In this document: one piece after another, positions 1-10,612 of the stretch | Numbering within the stretch: the first letter of the stretch is position 1 | Layout: each line of letters begins with the position of its first letter | Assembly: GCF_011397635.1 (NCBI RefSeq) | Contig: NC_064756.1 | Coordinates: 3,304,922-3,368,921, forward strand | Direction: 5' to 3' | Source of the DNA: Epinephelus fuscoguttatus | Lineage: Eukaryota; Chordata; Actinopteri; Perciformes; Serranidae | DNA length: 64,000 nt | Position numbers and translations under genes: made by a program | Notes under the pieces: generated by a model | The model's database searches: none | What the model was told of the DNA's origin: nothing | What the model saw: only the letters and a program-made list of their open reading frames with translations

Positions 1-23
1 CAGGGTCATATGGAGAGTAGATA

Positions 24-36
24 TGTGTGTGTGTAT

Positions 37-74
<38 letters not shown>
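24..74. repeat. (GT)n microsatellite
   Basis: Almost pure GT dinucleotide run with two interruptions, ending at TTGCAG, so it could also serve as the polypyrimidine-like stretch before a splice acceptor. Confidence 0.9.
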
Positions 75-75
<1 letters not shown>

Positions 76-79
76 GCAG

Positions 80-261
80 TTCCTGTTCACGCTGCAGCAA
101 AAATCACTTACCATCCTGTGGAGAAGAAGCTGAGAGGTTTGTCAGAGCCGCAGGTGAACCATGTCCAGGCTGCAGGAAATGAGGAAGAGGAGGAGGAGGA
201 AGAGGAACAAGAAGAGGGGAGGTGTAGGAGGAAGAAAACAACAGAGAGACAAAGTATTTAA
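80..261 (+). CDS. possible exon of an unidentified plus-strand gene
   Basis: After the GT run a TTGCAG acceptor-like site opens a frame that reads PVHAAAKITYHPVEKKLRGL, then a glutamate-rich stretch (about nine Glu) and a basic tail ending RQSI before a stop at 259-261. An internal CCGCAG/gtgaac could instead be a donor at about 152. The non-repetitive start looks protein-like, but the acidic part is low-complexity purine and I do not recognise a family. If real, it is a 3' or internal exon of a gene entering from the left, convergent with the delta gene. Noncoding sequence is an equally fair reading. Confidence 0.25.
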
Positions 262-1131
262 ATGAGAGGTCGTTAAAAATTGAAGGCAACTTCTGCACGG
301 TTCTGAGTTTGTGATTTAAACACCAACGTCACCACTAACCTGCTTATTTAACCCTTTAAACTCTCCAATAGAAACAGTCCTCCAGTGCCACATTGAAGCA
401 GGGACTACAACTGAGGATTCGAATGCCACTTTCACGGAGCAGTCCTAATACAATGGCAACAATTATTTTAGCAACTGGATTGTTTACTGCCGATACTTTA
501 ACGACATGAAGAAGGACTTCCAATTCAGGTTGTTTGTCAGTAATGGGGTATTTTTGGTGTTTGGTATTTCTACTTTAACTCAAGCAACACATCTGAGTAC
601 TACCTTCATCCAGTTTATCCACTTCACCTGGAGGTCAGATTGAAATGTAGTTTATAATAACTCATTGCACAGGAAAACAGTGTGTGCACAACTGCAGGAA
701 GTCATACGCATCATATTAATATCTCTAAAGTGACGCAGTATATGATCTGACTGCCATCGGGGGTTGAAAGAGATGGCAATAAGCTAGGCGAGAACAACAA
801 AACCAGTTATGTCTTCATGAGTCATCGCTGTTTTTCTAGCAGCTTTTTAGGCACCAAAAGTGGGTGTTTTTTAGCAACCAGTTGCTGAAATTCCTGTCAG
901 GATAGTTCCACAAAAAGCGTTTGTTTTTCACCACGACATTGCCACTTTTCCAGCGGGGATTGCACCCCCAAGCCGCGTATTTTAAGCCAAAATGTAATCT
1001 TTTCTTAACCACGTGGTTTTTGTGCCTAAAACTAGCCACACATTTAACACAGCATTGTAACATAATCTGATTTCCAGAAATATACAGTGGTATATATTTA
1101 TACAATGGCTGTGGCCAGTCAGCCCCATTCT
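262..1131. other. noncoding stretch, no feature recognised
   Basis: AT-rich sequence with short, stop-interrupted frames on both strands. It could be the 3'UTR of the possible exon at 80-261. No terminal repeats, RNA gene or conserved coding signal seen. Confidence 0.5.
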
Positions 1132-2100
1132 CTTAAACGCGATATCTCAGGCTCACCTTGATGGAATTTCTTCAAATTTGGCACAAACGTCCACTTGGAC
1201 TCAATGATGAAGTGATTACATTTTGGGGGTCATAGGTAAAAGGTCAAACTCACTGTGACCTCATCTGTCTCATTTTCATGAACGCAATATCTTGAGAACA
1301 CCTTGAGGGATTTTTTTTTTCCAAATTTGGCACAAACGTTCCCCCAAACTCAAGGATGAACTGATTACGTTTTGGGGATAATAGGTAAAAGGTCAAACTC
1401 ATTGTGACCTCATCTGTCTCATTCTTGTGAACATGATATCGCAAGAACTCCTTGAGAGAACCTCTTCAAATTTGGCACAAACATCCACTTTGAGTCAAGG
1501 ATGAAGTCATTTGTATTTGGTGGTCAAAGGTCACTGTGACCTCATCCATCGCATTCTTGTGAACGCGATATCTCAAGAAGGCCTTGAGGGAATATCTTCA
1601 AATTTGGCACAAACATCCACTTTGAGTTAAGGATGAACTGATTAGATTTTGGTAGTCAAAGGTCAAAAGTCAAGGTTGCTGTGACCTTGCATCTATCTCA
1701 TTCTTGTGAACATGATATCACAACAACTTCTTGAGGGAATATCTTCAAATTTGGCACAAACATCCACTTTGAGTCAAGGATGAACTGATTATATTTTGGT
1801 GGTCAAAGGTCACTGTGACCTCATCCATCACAGTCTTGTGAATGTGATATCTCAAGAAGGCCTTGAGGGAATATCCTCAAATTTGGCACAAACGTCCAAT
1901 TTAACTGAAGAATAAACAGATTCAAATTTTATGTTCAAAGGTCAAAGTGACCTCACAAATCATTGTTTTTGGCCTTAACTCAAGAACTCATACACTAATC
2001 ATGACAAAACAACTGTCTAACAGGATAAAATAATGAAGTGATGACATCTTATATCCAAAAGGTCAAAGGTCATCTTCACTGTGACATCATAATGCTCTGC
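1132..2100. repeat. tandem repeat, about 132-150 bp units, rich in nuclear-receptor half-sites
   Basis: About six degenerate units. Each carries a phrase like CAAATTTGGCACAAAC (at about 1172, 1322, 1467, 1599, 1746 and 1878), a segment like GGATGAACTGATTA, and then AGGTCA/TGACCT half-sites followed by CTCATCnnTC. Spacing between the first phrases runs 132-150 bp. The same family occurs in the opposite orientation at 58940-59610. Two units contain AGGTCACTGTGACCT exactly (1528-1542, 1807-1821), and the tail has AGGTCAAAGGTCA at 2060-2072. Noncoding. Confidence 0.9.
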
Positions 2101-2373
2101 ACCTAACACTTTTGGGGCCATTAATTAGCATCATATCTCAGGAACAGAAGGGGAGACATTTGGTCAGATACTGAATTGGTGACTCTAATCTTGAAACTGT
2201 GCTGATTGTATAGATCTTCTGTGTGTGAAGCATCCATGTTTTCACTGACATGGATGGAGACTGTCAGAGACACTGGACTGGTGGGCGGGGTCATACGACC
2301 ACAAAGAGGTCATAGAGTGCCAAAGTCACGCCCCTTCTGGTGAAGCTCATGGGATCTTAGATAGGAAAAAATA

Positions 2374-3999
2374 CACTGAACAAAAATATAAACGCAACAC
2401 TTTTGTTTTTGCTCCCATTTTTCATGAGCTGAACTCAAAGATCTAAAACATTTTCTATACACACAAAAGACCATTTCTCACAAATATTGTTCACAAATCT
2501 GTCTAAATCTGTGTTAGTGAGCACTTCTCCTTTGCCGAGATAATCCATCCCACCTCACAGGTGTGGCATATCAAGATGCTGATTAGACAGCATGATTATT
2601 GCACAGGTGTGCCTTAGGCTGGCCACAATAAAAGGCCACTTTGAAATGTGCAGTTCTGCTTTACTGGGAGGGTCTGGGGGGGGGGTCAGAAAACCAGTCA
2701 GTATCTGGTGTGACCACCATTTGCCTCACGCATCTCCTTCGCATAGAGTTGATCAGGTTGTTGATTGTGGCCTGTGGAATGTTGGTCCACTCCTCTTCAA
2801 TGGCTGTGTGAAGTTGCTGGATATTGGCAGGAACTGGAACACGCTGTCGTATACGCCGATCCAGAGCATCCCAAACATGCTCAATGGGTGACATGTCCAG
2901 TGAGTATGCTGGCCATGCAAGAACTGGGATGTTTTCAGCTTCCAGGAATTGTGTACAGATCCTTGCAACATGGGGCCGTGCATTATCATGCTGCAACATG
3001 AGGTGATGGTCGTGGATGAATGGCACAACAATGGGCCTCAGGATCTCGTCACAGTATCTCTGTGCATTCAAAATGCCATCAATAACATGCACCTGTGTTC
3101 ATTGTCCATAACATACGCCTGCCCATACCATAACCCCACCGCCACCATGGGCCACTCGATCCACAACGTTGACGTCAGCAAACTGCTCATCCACATGACG
3201 CCACACACGCTGTCTGCCATCTGCCCTGAACAGTGAAAACCTGGATTCATCCGTGAAGAGAACACCTCTCCAACGTGCCAGACGCCATCGAATGTGAGCA
3301 TTTGCCCACTCAAGTCGGTTACGACGATTTAACTACAGTCAGGTCGAGACCCGATGAGGGACGGCGAGCATGCAGATGAGCTTCCCTGAGACGGTTTCTG
3401 ACAGTTTGTGCAGAAATTCTTTGGTTATGCAAACCGATTGTTGCAGCAGCTGTCCGGGTGGCTGGTCTCAGACGATCTTGGAGGTGAACATGCTGGATGT
3501 GGAGGTCCTGAGCTGGTGTGGTTACACGTGGTCTGCAGTTGTGAGGCCGGATGGATGTACTGCCAAATTGTCTGAAACGCCTTTGGAGACGGCTTATGGT
3601 AGAGAAATGAACATTCAGTTCACGGGCAACAGCTCTAATGGACATTCCTGCAGTCAGCATGCCAGTTGCACGCTCCCTCAAAACTTGCGACATCTGTGGC
3701 ATTGTGCTGTGTGATAAAACTGCACATTTCAGAGTGGCCTTTTATTGTGGCCAGCCTAAGGCACACCTGTGCAATAATCATGCTGTCAAATCAGCATCTT
3801 GATATGCCACACCCGTGAGGTGGGATGGATTATCTCGGCAAAGGAGAAGTGCTCACTAACACAGATTTAGACAGATTTGTGAACAATATTTGAGGGAAAT
3901 GGTCTTTTGTGTGTATAGAAAATGTTTTAGATCTTTGAGTTCAGCTCATGAAAAATGGGAGCAAAAACAAAAGTGTTGCGTTTATATTTTTGTTCAGTG
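2374..3999 (-). mobile_element. Tc1/mariner transposon, nearly full length
   Basis: Terminal inverted repeats start CACTGAACAAAAATATAAAC and continue as long inverted repeats of about 230 bp, mirrored at the right end (GTTTATATTTTTGTTCAGTG, ending 3999). TA duplications lie at 2372-2373 and 4000-4001. Length is about 1.63 kb, normal for Tc1. The transposase lies on the minus strand. It inserted at a TA inside the palindromic MITE 2312-4612. Confidence 0.95.
2661..3702 (-). pseudogene. Tc1-type transposase, frameshifted
   Basis: The cut-and-paste transposase of the surrounding element, read right to left. Residues 1-120 (3702 down to about 3330) form the paired-like helix-turn-helix DNA-binding half, including REL-NVHFSTISRLQRRF. 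A frameshift near 3330 ends that frame. The next frame encodes the first catalytic Asp in FTDESRFSLF (about 3250) and the GGGGVMVW box. A second frameshift near 3090 leads to the last part, with the second Asp in LQHDNARPHVAR (about 2985) and the Glu in MSPIEHVWDALDRRI. So the DD34E triad is present but split over at least two frames and the protein cannot be made. The family proline in YSPD is Leu here (YSLD). Confidence 0.9.
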
Positions 4000-4612
4000 T
4001 ATAAATGGCAGTGAATGAGGAGAGAAATATTATCTTTTGTTCCCGTTTGAGTTGTGACATGAAATCCAAATATGTCGTTAATGAATTTAAAACATAAATT
4101 TTAAGGTCAAGAAAGTCACACTTTGTGGTAAAACTGTTGAGATATAAGCTTTTGAAAAAACGTAATTAGAAAAACTACACAGGAGGCTGTCGCGTATGTG
4201 ACATCATAGCTTTCGCTCGCTTCCAGCAGCTTGGAGTGACTGCAGCCTGGCACAAAACACACAGACATCTTCAATCATAAATCGATTAATCATAAAACAG
4301 TGGAATTTCAGCGGGGAGGCCAAGCTGCAGGAAGCGAGCGAAAGCTATGACGTCACATACGCGACCTCCTCCTGTGTACTCTTGAGTCTTTCTAATTAAA
4401 AAGCTTATATCTCAGCAGTTTTACCACAAAGTGTGACTTTCTTGACCTTAAAATGTATGTTTTAAATTCATTAACAACATATTTAGATTTCATGTCGCAA
4501 CTCAAGCGGGAACGAAAGATAATATTGCTCTCCCCATTCACTGCCATTCATATTTTTTCCGATCTAAGGTCCCATGAGCTCTACCGGAAGGGGCGTGACT
4601 TCGGCACTCTAT

Positions 4613-4925
4613 TCTAGTTTAATATTGAAAACTTAAATCTAACTCTGTCTAAATCATGTGTGTTTGTATCTGACAGAGCTTTGTGCAGGACTCTGGAGGA
4701 GGGCTTCATCTCACATTCCTCTCACACACACTCGTTCTCATTCATCACCTCTCACCTTTCTGACCCCTACAACGCACTCAGCTCCCTGCCCGTCTGTCTG
4801 TCTGTCTGTCTGTCTGTTAGCTCTATTTCTGGTGCCCCGTCACTTCCTCCTTGGATGACCTCTGACCTCTCGGGGTCACAGCAGCTGATTTTCGGGGGGG
4901 TTTGAACCCCGTCAGCAGCTTCATC
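4613..4925 (+). CDS. possible terminal exon of an unidentified plus-strand gene
   Basis: A TATCTGACAG acceptor-like site at about 4675 opens a frame reading CRTLEEGFISHSSHTHSFSF, then ITSHLSDPYNALSSLP. It is interrupted by an in-frame (CTGT)n run (4792-4817) that encodes Cys-Leu-Ser-Val repeats, then ends MTSDLSGSQQLIFGGV and a stop at 4903-4905. The composition is protein-like and not a known transposon to me, but I cannot name a family and the upstream exon is unseen. It may be a chance frame. If real, the tetranucleotide expansion changes the length of the C-terminus in steps. Confidence 0.25.
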
Positions 4926-5143
4926 ACGACACACTCCTGCTGAGCTGTGTGATCTGAGGAGTTTTCTCTTTGTGTTGTTTCTTTATCACAACTCAGGATT
5001 TTATTTTGGTCATTTTTGACACAGTGACACGTCCATCACAGTTTACAGTTTCACTTCCTGTTTAAACTCTGACCTCCTGGAAAAATATCAGTTCGTAACA
5101 AGTGAGAGAGGAACATGATGTACATGTGCTGCTTTGTGTTCGT

Positions 5144-5196
<53 letters not shown>

Positions 5197-5320
5197 TATA
5201 CATCATGAGAGAGAAAGAAGTGGAGGACGAGCAGGAAGTTGACAGAGGAGACTTGATTCATGTCCTCGCCTTCATCCTTCCTGTTCCTGTTTCCTCCTCA
5301 CAACTTTCTCTCTCTCTCTA

Positions 5321-5374
<54 letters not shown>

Positions 5375-5656
5375 TACATGTCACGCTCAGGATTGAGGGC
5401 AGACAGACTGTGTGTATCCAAAACAAGCTGGGAAAGAGAGGGGAGGTCAGAGGTGGAGGACTGTGATGGAGTGATGACAGGTGTGTGCTCTTCACTCTCT
5501 CTCACTGCTTTCATCTGTCTCAGTTAAACCAGTCTGTCTGTCTCTCTGTCTGTCTGTCTCTCTGTCTGTCTCTTCTTACTTGGATCCTTCAGGGTCACCA
5601 GCTCTCACGCTTTCAGACTGTTTCACACTCAAGCTGATGTAAATAGTTTTTCATTA
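4926..5656. repeat. noncoding stretch with (TG)n 5146-5193, (CA)n 5324-5371 and CTGT-rich sequence
   Basis: Two long dinucleotide arrays of opposite phase lie 130 bp apart, followed by a CTGT/CTCT-rich tract at 5534-5575. Frames running through them are microsatellite artefacts. No gene seen. Confidence 0.85.
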
Positions 5657-7938
5657 CAGTTTTTTCCAATTGCTAACACACTAAAATGACATGCACAGCA
5701 CAATTATTTAAACTGATACACAGAGAGCAAAACCTCTTCTCAAGTCTCCAAAACTCTAAACACATTTTCTGCTTTACACACATTTTGCAATTCAAAATGG
5801 CACTTTTTAAATGCAATGAACACGGTTCTCTGCATAAGACACAACAATCTGACATAAGGTCACATGTTTGCCATTTCAAAACACTGCCATTCAGAATGAC
5901 ACAACATGAGCTAATTGGCCAATATCTGTGCCACCTGGCCAAACACCTCAATGGTTAATTGTTACCACTTCAATCAGGAAGTAAGCACTATAAAAAGACC
6001 ACAGGTGAGCACCTTTTTTTTTTTTTTACAACAACAATGGAAGACGTGGCAGAGAGAGGAAGAGGAAGAGTGAGAGGTAGGGGTAGAGCTGGTAGAGGAG
6101 TTCTTGGCCAAAGAAGACAACAACTTTCAAATGAAATCAGAGCAACCTTAGTTGATCATGTCATCAACCATGGGCTGACAATGTGAGAGGCTGGACAGAG
6201 AGTGCAGCCCAACTTGTGCCGTTTTACTGTCGCCTCTGTCATCCGGACATTTAGACTGGAGCACAGGTATGTAACCAAAATTTCTTTCACACTATGTAGT
6301 ACACCCCATGTCATAGTGTATCAGTTGGGTGACACCTGTTTACTTCATGAATGTCTGATGTCATACACTAACTGTACAAGTTTCCTGTACAATTTACTCT
6401 ACTGTGGGGGAAATATCTTTAGGCTGCATTGTCCAAGCCCTATATTGTTTTTTTAAAGGACTGAGAGACGCAACCATGGTGGAGGAAGGGGCCAAATGTT
6501 CACCAGGGTACAGGAAGCTGCCATTGTAAACTTGGTTTTGGAAAATAATGAAATCAGATTACGAGACATTCAAAGCCACATCATCCAAGACAACACCATA
6601 TTCAACAACATTCAACGAGTCAGTCTGTCCACACTGGCTCGCATTCTCAAGCGAAACCAAATCAGAATGAAACAAATTTATAAGGTGCCTTTTGAGAGAA
6701 ACTCTCAAAGAAACAAAGAGCTCAGACGAGCATATGTGGATGTAAGTACAATATTGACTGCAGTACACCACACGCAACACTGTTTCCCAGTGTACTGGAT
6801 AACACCATACTGACTGATTTTTGTTCTTTGTTTTCAGGGAGTACTGGAAATGGATGCTCATGCAATCCCACATGAGTTCATCTTCATAGATGAGGCTGGG
6901 TTCAACCTAGCAAGGACCAGAAGAAGGGGAAGAAACGTCATTGGCCACAGAGCCATTATAGATGTTCCTGGCCAACGTGGTGGGAACATCACAATGTGTG
7001 CTGCCATCTCCAATACGCATTGGTGTCCTCCACCGTCATGCCATCCTTGGACCATACAACACAGCCCATGAAGAATCCACAACATTCTCATACCACCAGA
7101 GCGTATGAATGATGCAGACCATCAAAGAAACCGGTACGTTGTAGTATGGGACAACGTGAGCTTTCATCGTGCAGCCCCAGTCCAAAATTGGTTTGCTGAC
7201 CACCCACTGTTTCTCGTGCAATACCTCTCACCATACTCACCATTTCTGAACCCCGTAGAAGAGTTATTTTCGGCATGGCGGTGGAAGGTATACGACCAGC
7301 AGCCCTTTGTGCGCATGCCTCTTGTGCAGGCTATGGAAGAGGCATGTGATGAAATTGATGTGGGTGCGATTCAGGGATGGATAAGGCACTCAAGGCTAAT
7401 TATTTTTCTTGCCTCTTTTTTTTATATATATATTTTTTTTCTGCACATTTTTTCTGCAATTTTCTTTTTCAGTTTACTGTTTTTTGTGAGCATATTTTTG
7501 TTCACTCCAATGTAAATATATCTGCTGTGCATATGTTGCACTGACTTGTTTGGTGAAAAATAAAAAAAGTAAATGTTTCAACAGCATGTGTGTGTATCTG
7601 CAAATATTTCTGTGCATGAGAACAATCTGAAGAATGTTCTACAATTTGAACTATTTTAGTATTATGGCAAAGCATACTAAAGATGAGAGTGCTTTTCATT
7701 ATGCCCAACAGTGTGTAGTTGGTTAGACAAAAATCTGGTAATATGAATGACGTGTGTGCCATTTGGTGCAAAAGTTTGATTTTGATAATGCTATATGTAG
7801 TTTTGGTTGCAGTGCTTCATTTTGCAGGATATATGAGGTATTTTGCAGTTTGGGTGTGTGGTTTTGTGAATTGTGTTAAGTATTTTGATAAAACCAGCCT
7901 AGTTTGCAAAATTGTGTTTTAGCAATTGGAAAAAACTG
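5657..7938 (+). mobile_element. IS630/Tc1-type DNA transposon, decayed
   Basis: Perfect 20-bp terminal inverted repeats, CAGTTTTTTCCAATTGCTAA at 5657 and its reverse complement ending at 7938, flanked by TA duplications (5655-5656, 7939-7940). Length is 2.28 kb. It carries one plus-strand, intron-containing transposase gene (6037-7400). Terminal repeats and TA target place it in the IS630-Tc1-mariner superfamily. It is a longer, separate family from the two Tc1 copies nearby. Confidence 0.92.
6037..7402 (+). pseudogene. IS630/Tc1-like transposase with two introns, inactivated
   Basis: Starts at ATG 6037 (MEDVAERGRGRVRGRGRAGR, an Arg/Gly-rich N-terminus). A TGA at 6184-6186 sits where the reading frame otherwise continues (HGLTM-stop-EAGQRVQPN). 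Intron 1 is 6267-6458 (gtatgt...aag) and intron 2 is 6742-6837 (gtaagt...cag). Helix-turn-helix half: 6459-6741. Catalytic region: first Asp in FIFIDEAGFNL (about 6890), then a +1 frameshift near 7021 and a deletion, then the second Asp in VVVWDNVSFH (about 7150) and Glu in LNPVEELFSAWRWKV, about 35 residues later. One nonsense codon and at least one frameshift mean no active enzyme. The role in active relatives is cut-and-paste transposition at TA sites. Confidence 0.85.
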
Positions 7939-7940
7939 TA

Positions 7941-8302
7941 AATCAGGAGTTAGTACTCAGATCCTCAACTTAAAGCTCCAGTGTGCAGGATTTCAGGAAA
8001 TATCGGCAGAAACAGAATATGATATATTCAGTATTTTTTCTTTAGTGTAAAATCACCCGAAAATAAGACTCAATGTCTTTTCTTAACTTTACAATGAGCC
8101 GTTTACATCTACATAGGCAGCAGATCTTCGTTTATGGAGATCACCTGCTCCACCGCCGTGTTTCTACAGTGGCCCAGAACAGACAAACCAAACACTGGCT
8201 CTTGACAGGGACATTCATGTTCCCGCATTTAGCAAGTTTTTGCATCAGCCACCATAGTTAGCAGCCCCTCTGCAACAAGCAGTGTTGAAAAAACAGATTT
8301 TT
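7941..8302. other. AT-rich spacer, possible old repeat
   Basis: Begins with TTAAAGCTCCAGTGTGCAGG, a phrase that looks like a transposon terminus, but I could not find a matching second end before the next element. No gene seen. Confidence 0.4.
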
Positions 8303-8869
8303 TTAAAGGAGCTATATGTAAGAAATCTAAAGCAAATAGTCATAAAATCCTCCTAATATGTCACAGAGACTAAGGAATAATGTTCATATAACATACTGAT
8401 CTCACCGACAACAATAGTACAGCCAGAATATTCACATTTAAAAAACATTTTTACGGTCCGCAAATCATATTTATGTTTTGAATTTGTGTTTTGGCCTGTT
8501 GTGCCACCCACCGCCGTCTACCAGTCACACAGTCAGTAGAGTCTCAGCATCAGTTACAGTTACGACTGAGCTACAGCAGCACGGCAAGCAGCATTAGCAG
8601 TGTCCCAGTGCATAGCATTAGCAGTCTCCTCAGCTGTGTCCCGGCAGCAGCATTAGCAGCAGAGAAGCTGGACTTGCTCGAACGGTCCGCTGGAAAACCA
8701 CAGATCAAGGATGCGGCGACACAGCCCTGCCACGGCAGCTGCCCGTGGGCAAACAAATCAGTCTCCAGCGTGCCGCTGTCCAGAGGGGGGGCGGACATGA
8801 CTCGCTGCAGTATTTTGAATTTGAGTGCAGTAACTGTTTTGGCCACATTCTTACATACAGCGCCTTTAA
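8303..8869. mobile_element. MITE, 567 bp
   Basis: Imperfect terminal inverted repeats, TTAAAGGAGCTATATGTAAG at 8303 and CTTACATACAGCGCCTTTAA ending 8869, differing at few positions. The interior is GC-richer, with repeated GCAGCATTAGCAGT-type phrases at 8590-8660. An open frame across it on both strands has no recognisable protein and is taken as chance. No transposase. Confidence 0.75.
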
Positions 8870-9330
8870 CACAAAATTGTTTCATTCAGTGTTTTCATGT
8901 TTAAATCATCTGGTCTGTTTGTTTTCAAGAGAACGACACCTCTGCAGATAATTTGGCTCAGGGTAAAAGCCTCCTGAACATCTGGATCAGAAATAAGATA
9001 AGCATTCAATAAGTTATCAGACAAAATGTTTTCTTTCAGTTTTCTGAAATACAGTAGTGTTGCGGGAAATGTTGCAGAGTTTTTAGAAATGTAGTGTTTT
9101 TGAGAAAAGTTGGCAGTGTTTTCTTAAGTGTTTAAGTGTTTTATGAAAGGCTGTTGTGTTTTGATCCTCAGGGACACTGTAATTTTAACTATAACGCCAT
9201 AAATCTTTAATCCCTGTCATTCTTGGCTGAACTTTTACCATTATCAACTTCATCTGTCGGCTACAGCACAACATAGGAAATAACAACAGCAATCACAAAA
9301 CAGTCAAAAGAAACCTTCTAACTACGTAGC
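8870..9330. other. noncoding stretch, nothing recognised
   Basis: AT-rich, with short frames only. No repeat ends, exons or RNA genes seen. Confidence 0.5.
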
Positions 9331-9520
9331 CAGTGGTGTAGTGCGGGGTATACGCAGGTATACGGGGTAGACCCACCTCTTTTTCTGGCTGTTTACAGTA
9401 TACCCACCTATCAGCCAAAAAGCCATTCAAATATATGTGAGAGTATACCCATTTCCTCCTCCGTAACTTACCCGTTTACGTAACAGTGCACCCACCCCAT
9501 CAACCACCACTACACCACTG
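9331..9520. mobile_element. hAT-type MITE, 190 bp, with 8-bp target duplication
   Basis: Ends CAGTGGTGTAGTG and CACTACACCACTG are exact inverted repeats. Flanks TACGTAGC (9323-9330) and TACATAGC (9521-9528) match at 7 of 8 positions, the duplication length of hAT transposons. Noncoding and non-autonomous. Confidence 0.88.
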
Positions 9521-9528
9521 TACATAGC

Positions 9529-10251
9529 CTACTTACTAACTTATAGTAGAGGCCTGTATATGAAGGAAAAATGACCAAATAGACAAAATATGCAAGTCTA
9601 TGAAATCACAAAGTCAAAGTGCTCCACCTCTGAATGAAGCCTGGTTGCAGCAGGAACGCAGCACAGTTGTGCCCTGTAAAATTGTCCCCTCCAGCTCCCT
9701 TACACTCAACATGACAGTGAAGATAACAAAATGTCTAATTGTGTTCGTGTTTTATTCAGTCATCACGCCATACAGTAAGTTTAAACAATACAAATTCTAT
9801 AAACAAAACCAACAGTCTATATATATAGTAGTGACTAAAGACAGGAAGAGAGAAGAAAAAGCTTCTCGTATTGTGCCTAACTTTAACACATCAGGTATGG
9901 AGTTCATCTGCAGGTGCTCTGGTTCAAAATGAGACCAAACCTTTTCATGGGTGTCAGTTTTTGAACCACGACAGAGGGTAAAATGTGGCCTGCAACAGAC
10001 AGGAAGGCTTGTTGTTTTTAAGCTGTGTTGATTTCTGGAAAACCAGAACTATTGCCAGCGGAAATGCTGGCATCATACATTTCTGCAAACCATGAATACA
10101 TTTGCAAAAGCAGCAACGTCTTGGTAAGTAACAACTGCTTTTCATGAACGATCCCCAGAGATAAAACAGCAAAAACATCTACATTTGGTGCCTAAAAAAT
10201 GCTGCAAACACAGCGATGATTTGCAAAAAAAAGGGGGGTTTGTTGTTTGTT
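9529..10251. other. noncoding stretch, nothing recognised
   Basis: A 110-codon frame at 9600-9932 has no family features and no splice-site support. Treated as chance. Confidence 0.45.
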
Positions 10252-10612
10252 GGTCTTGGCTGGGCTCAGCCTTAGAGATAGGGTGAGGAGCTTGGACATC
10301 CGGAGGGAGCTCAGAGTAGAGCCGCTGCTCCTTCGTGTTGAAAGGAGTGAGTTGAGGAGGTTTGTGCATCTGATCAGGATCCTCCTGGGCGCCTCCTGTT
10401 AGAGGTGCTTCAGGCACATCCAACTGGTAGGAGGCCCCGGGGCAGACCCAGAACACACTGGAGGGATTATATATCTCGTCTGGCCTGGGAACGCCTTGGG
10501 GTCCCCTTGAAGGAGCTGGAAAGTGTTGCTGGGGAGAGGGACGTCTGGGGTGCTTTGCTCAGCCTGCTGCCCCCGCGACCCGACTTCAGATAAGCAGTTG
10601 AAAATGGATGAA
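10252..10612 (+). mobile_element. 3' end of a non-LTR retrotransposon (LINE)
   Basis: The last part of a LINE ORF is readable as TGRRPRGRPRTHWRDYISRL followed by AWERLGVP and LLSLLPPRPDFR-stop (to 10593), then a tail AAAATGGATGAATGG. Upstream, 10252-10404 shows the same ORF broken by stops. This C-terminal phrase is familiar from fish LINE polyproteins; I do not assign the clade. 5'-truncated, as usual for LINEs. A related piece lies in reverse at 53555-53680. Confidence 0.8.

Larger units (their letters stand above)
2312..4612. mobile_element. long-inverted-repeat (palindromic) MITE, interrupted by a Tc1 element
   Basis: The left arm is 2312-2371 plus 4002-4235 and the right arm is 4320-4612. 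They are near-perfect reverse complements; outer ends read ATAGAGTGCC and GGCACTCTAT. The loop is about 84 bp (4236-4319). Without the inserted Tc1 (2374-3999) the element would be about 670 bp. It has no coding capacity, and no clear target-site duplication was found at the outer ends. The strong palindrome would make a foldback RNA if transcribed. Confidence 0.85.

Noticed and set aside
1132..2100. CRISPR-like array because of regular repeats
   Set aside because: Units are 132-150 bp, degenerate and contiguous, without unique spacers; this is vertebrate DNA.
5115..5500. Open frames through (GT)n/(CA)n arrays here and at 11.5, 12.2, 21.1, 37.6, 43.8 and 60.8 kb
   Set aside because: They encode only Cys-Val or His-Thr dipeptide runs produced by the microsatellite, with no coding context.
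8491..8904. 137-codon frame in the 8.3-8.9 kb MITE
   Set aside because: It crosses the right end of a non-autonomous element and has no domain; repeats such as GCAGCATTAGCAG explain the openness.
9600..9932. 110-codon frame as a gene
   Set aside because: No recognisable family, splice support or promoter; composition like the flanks.
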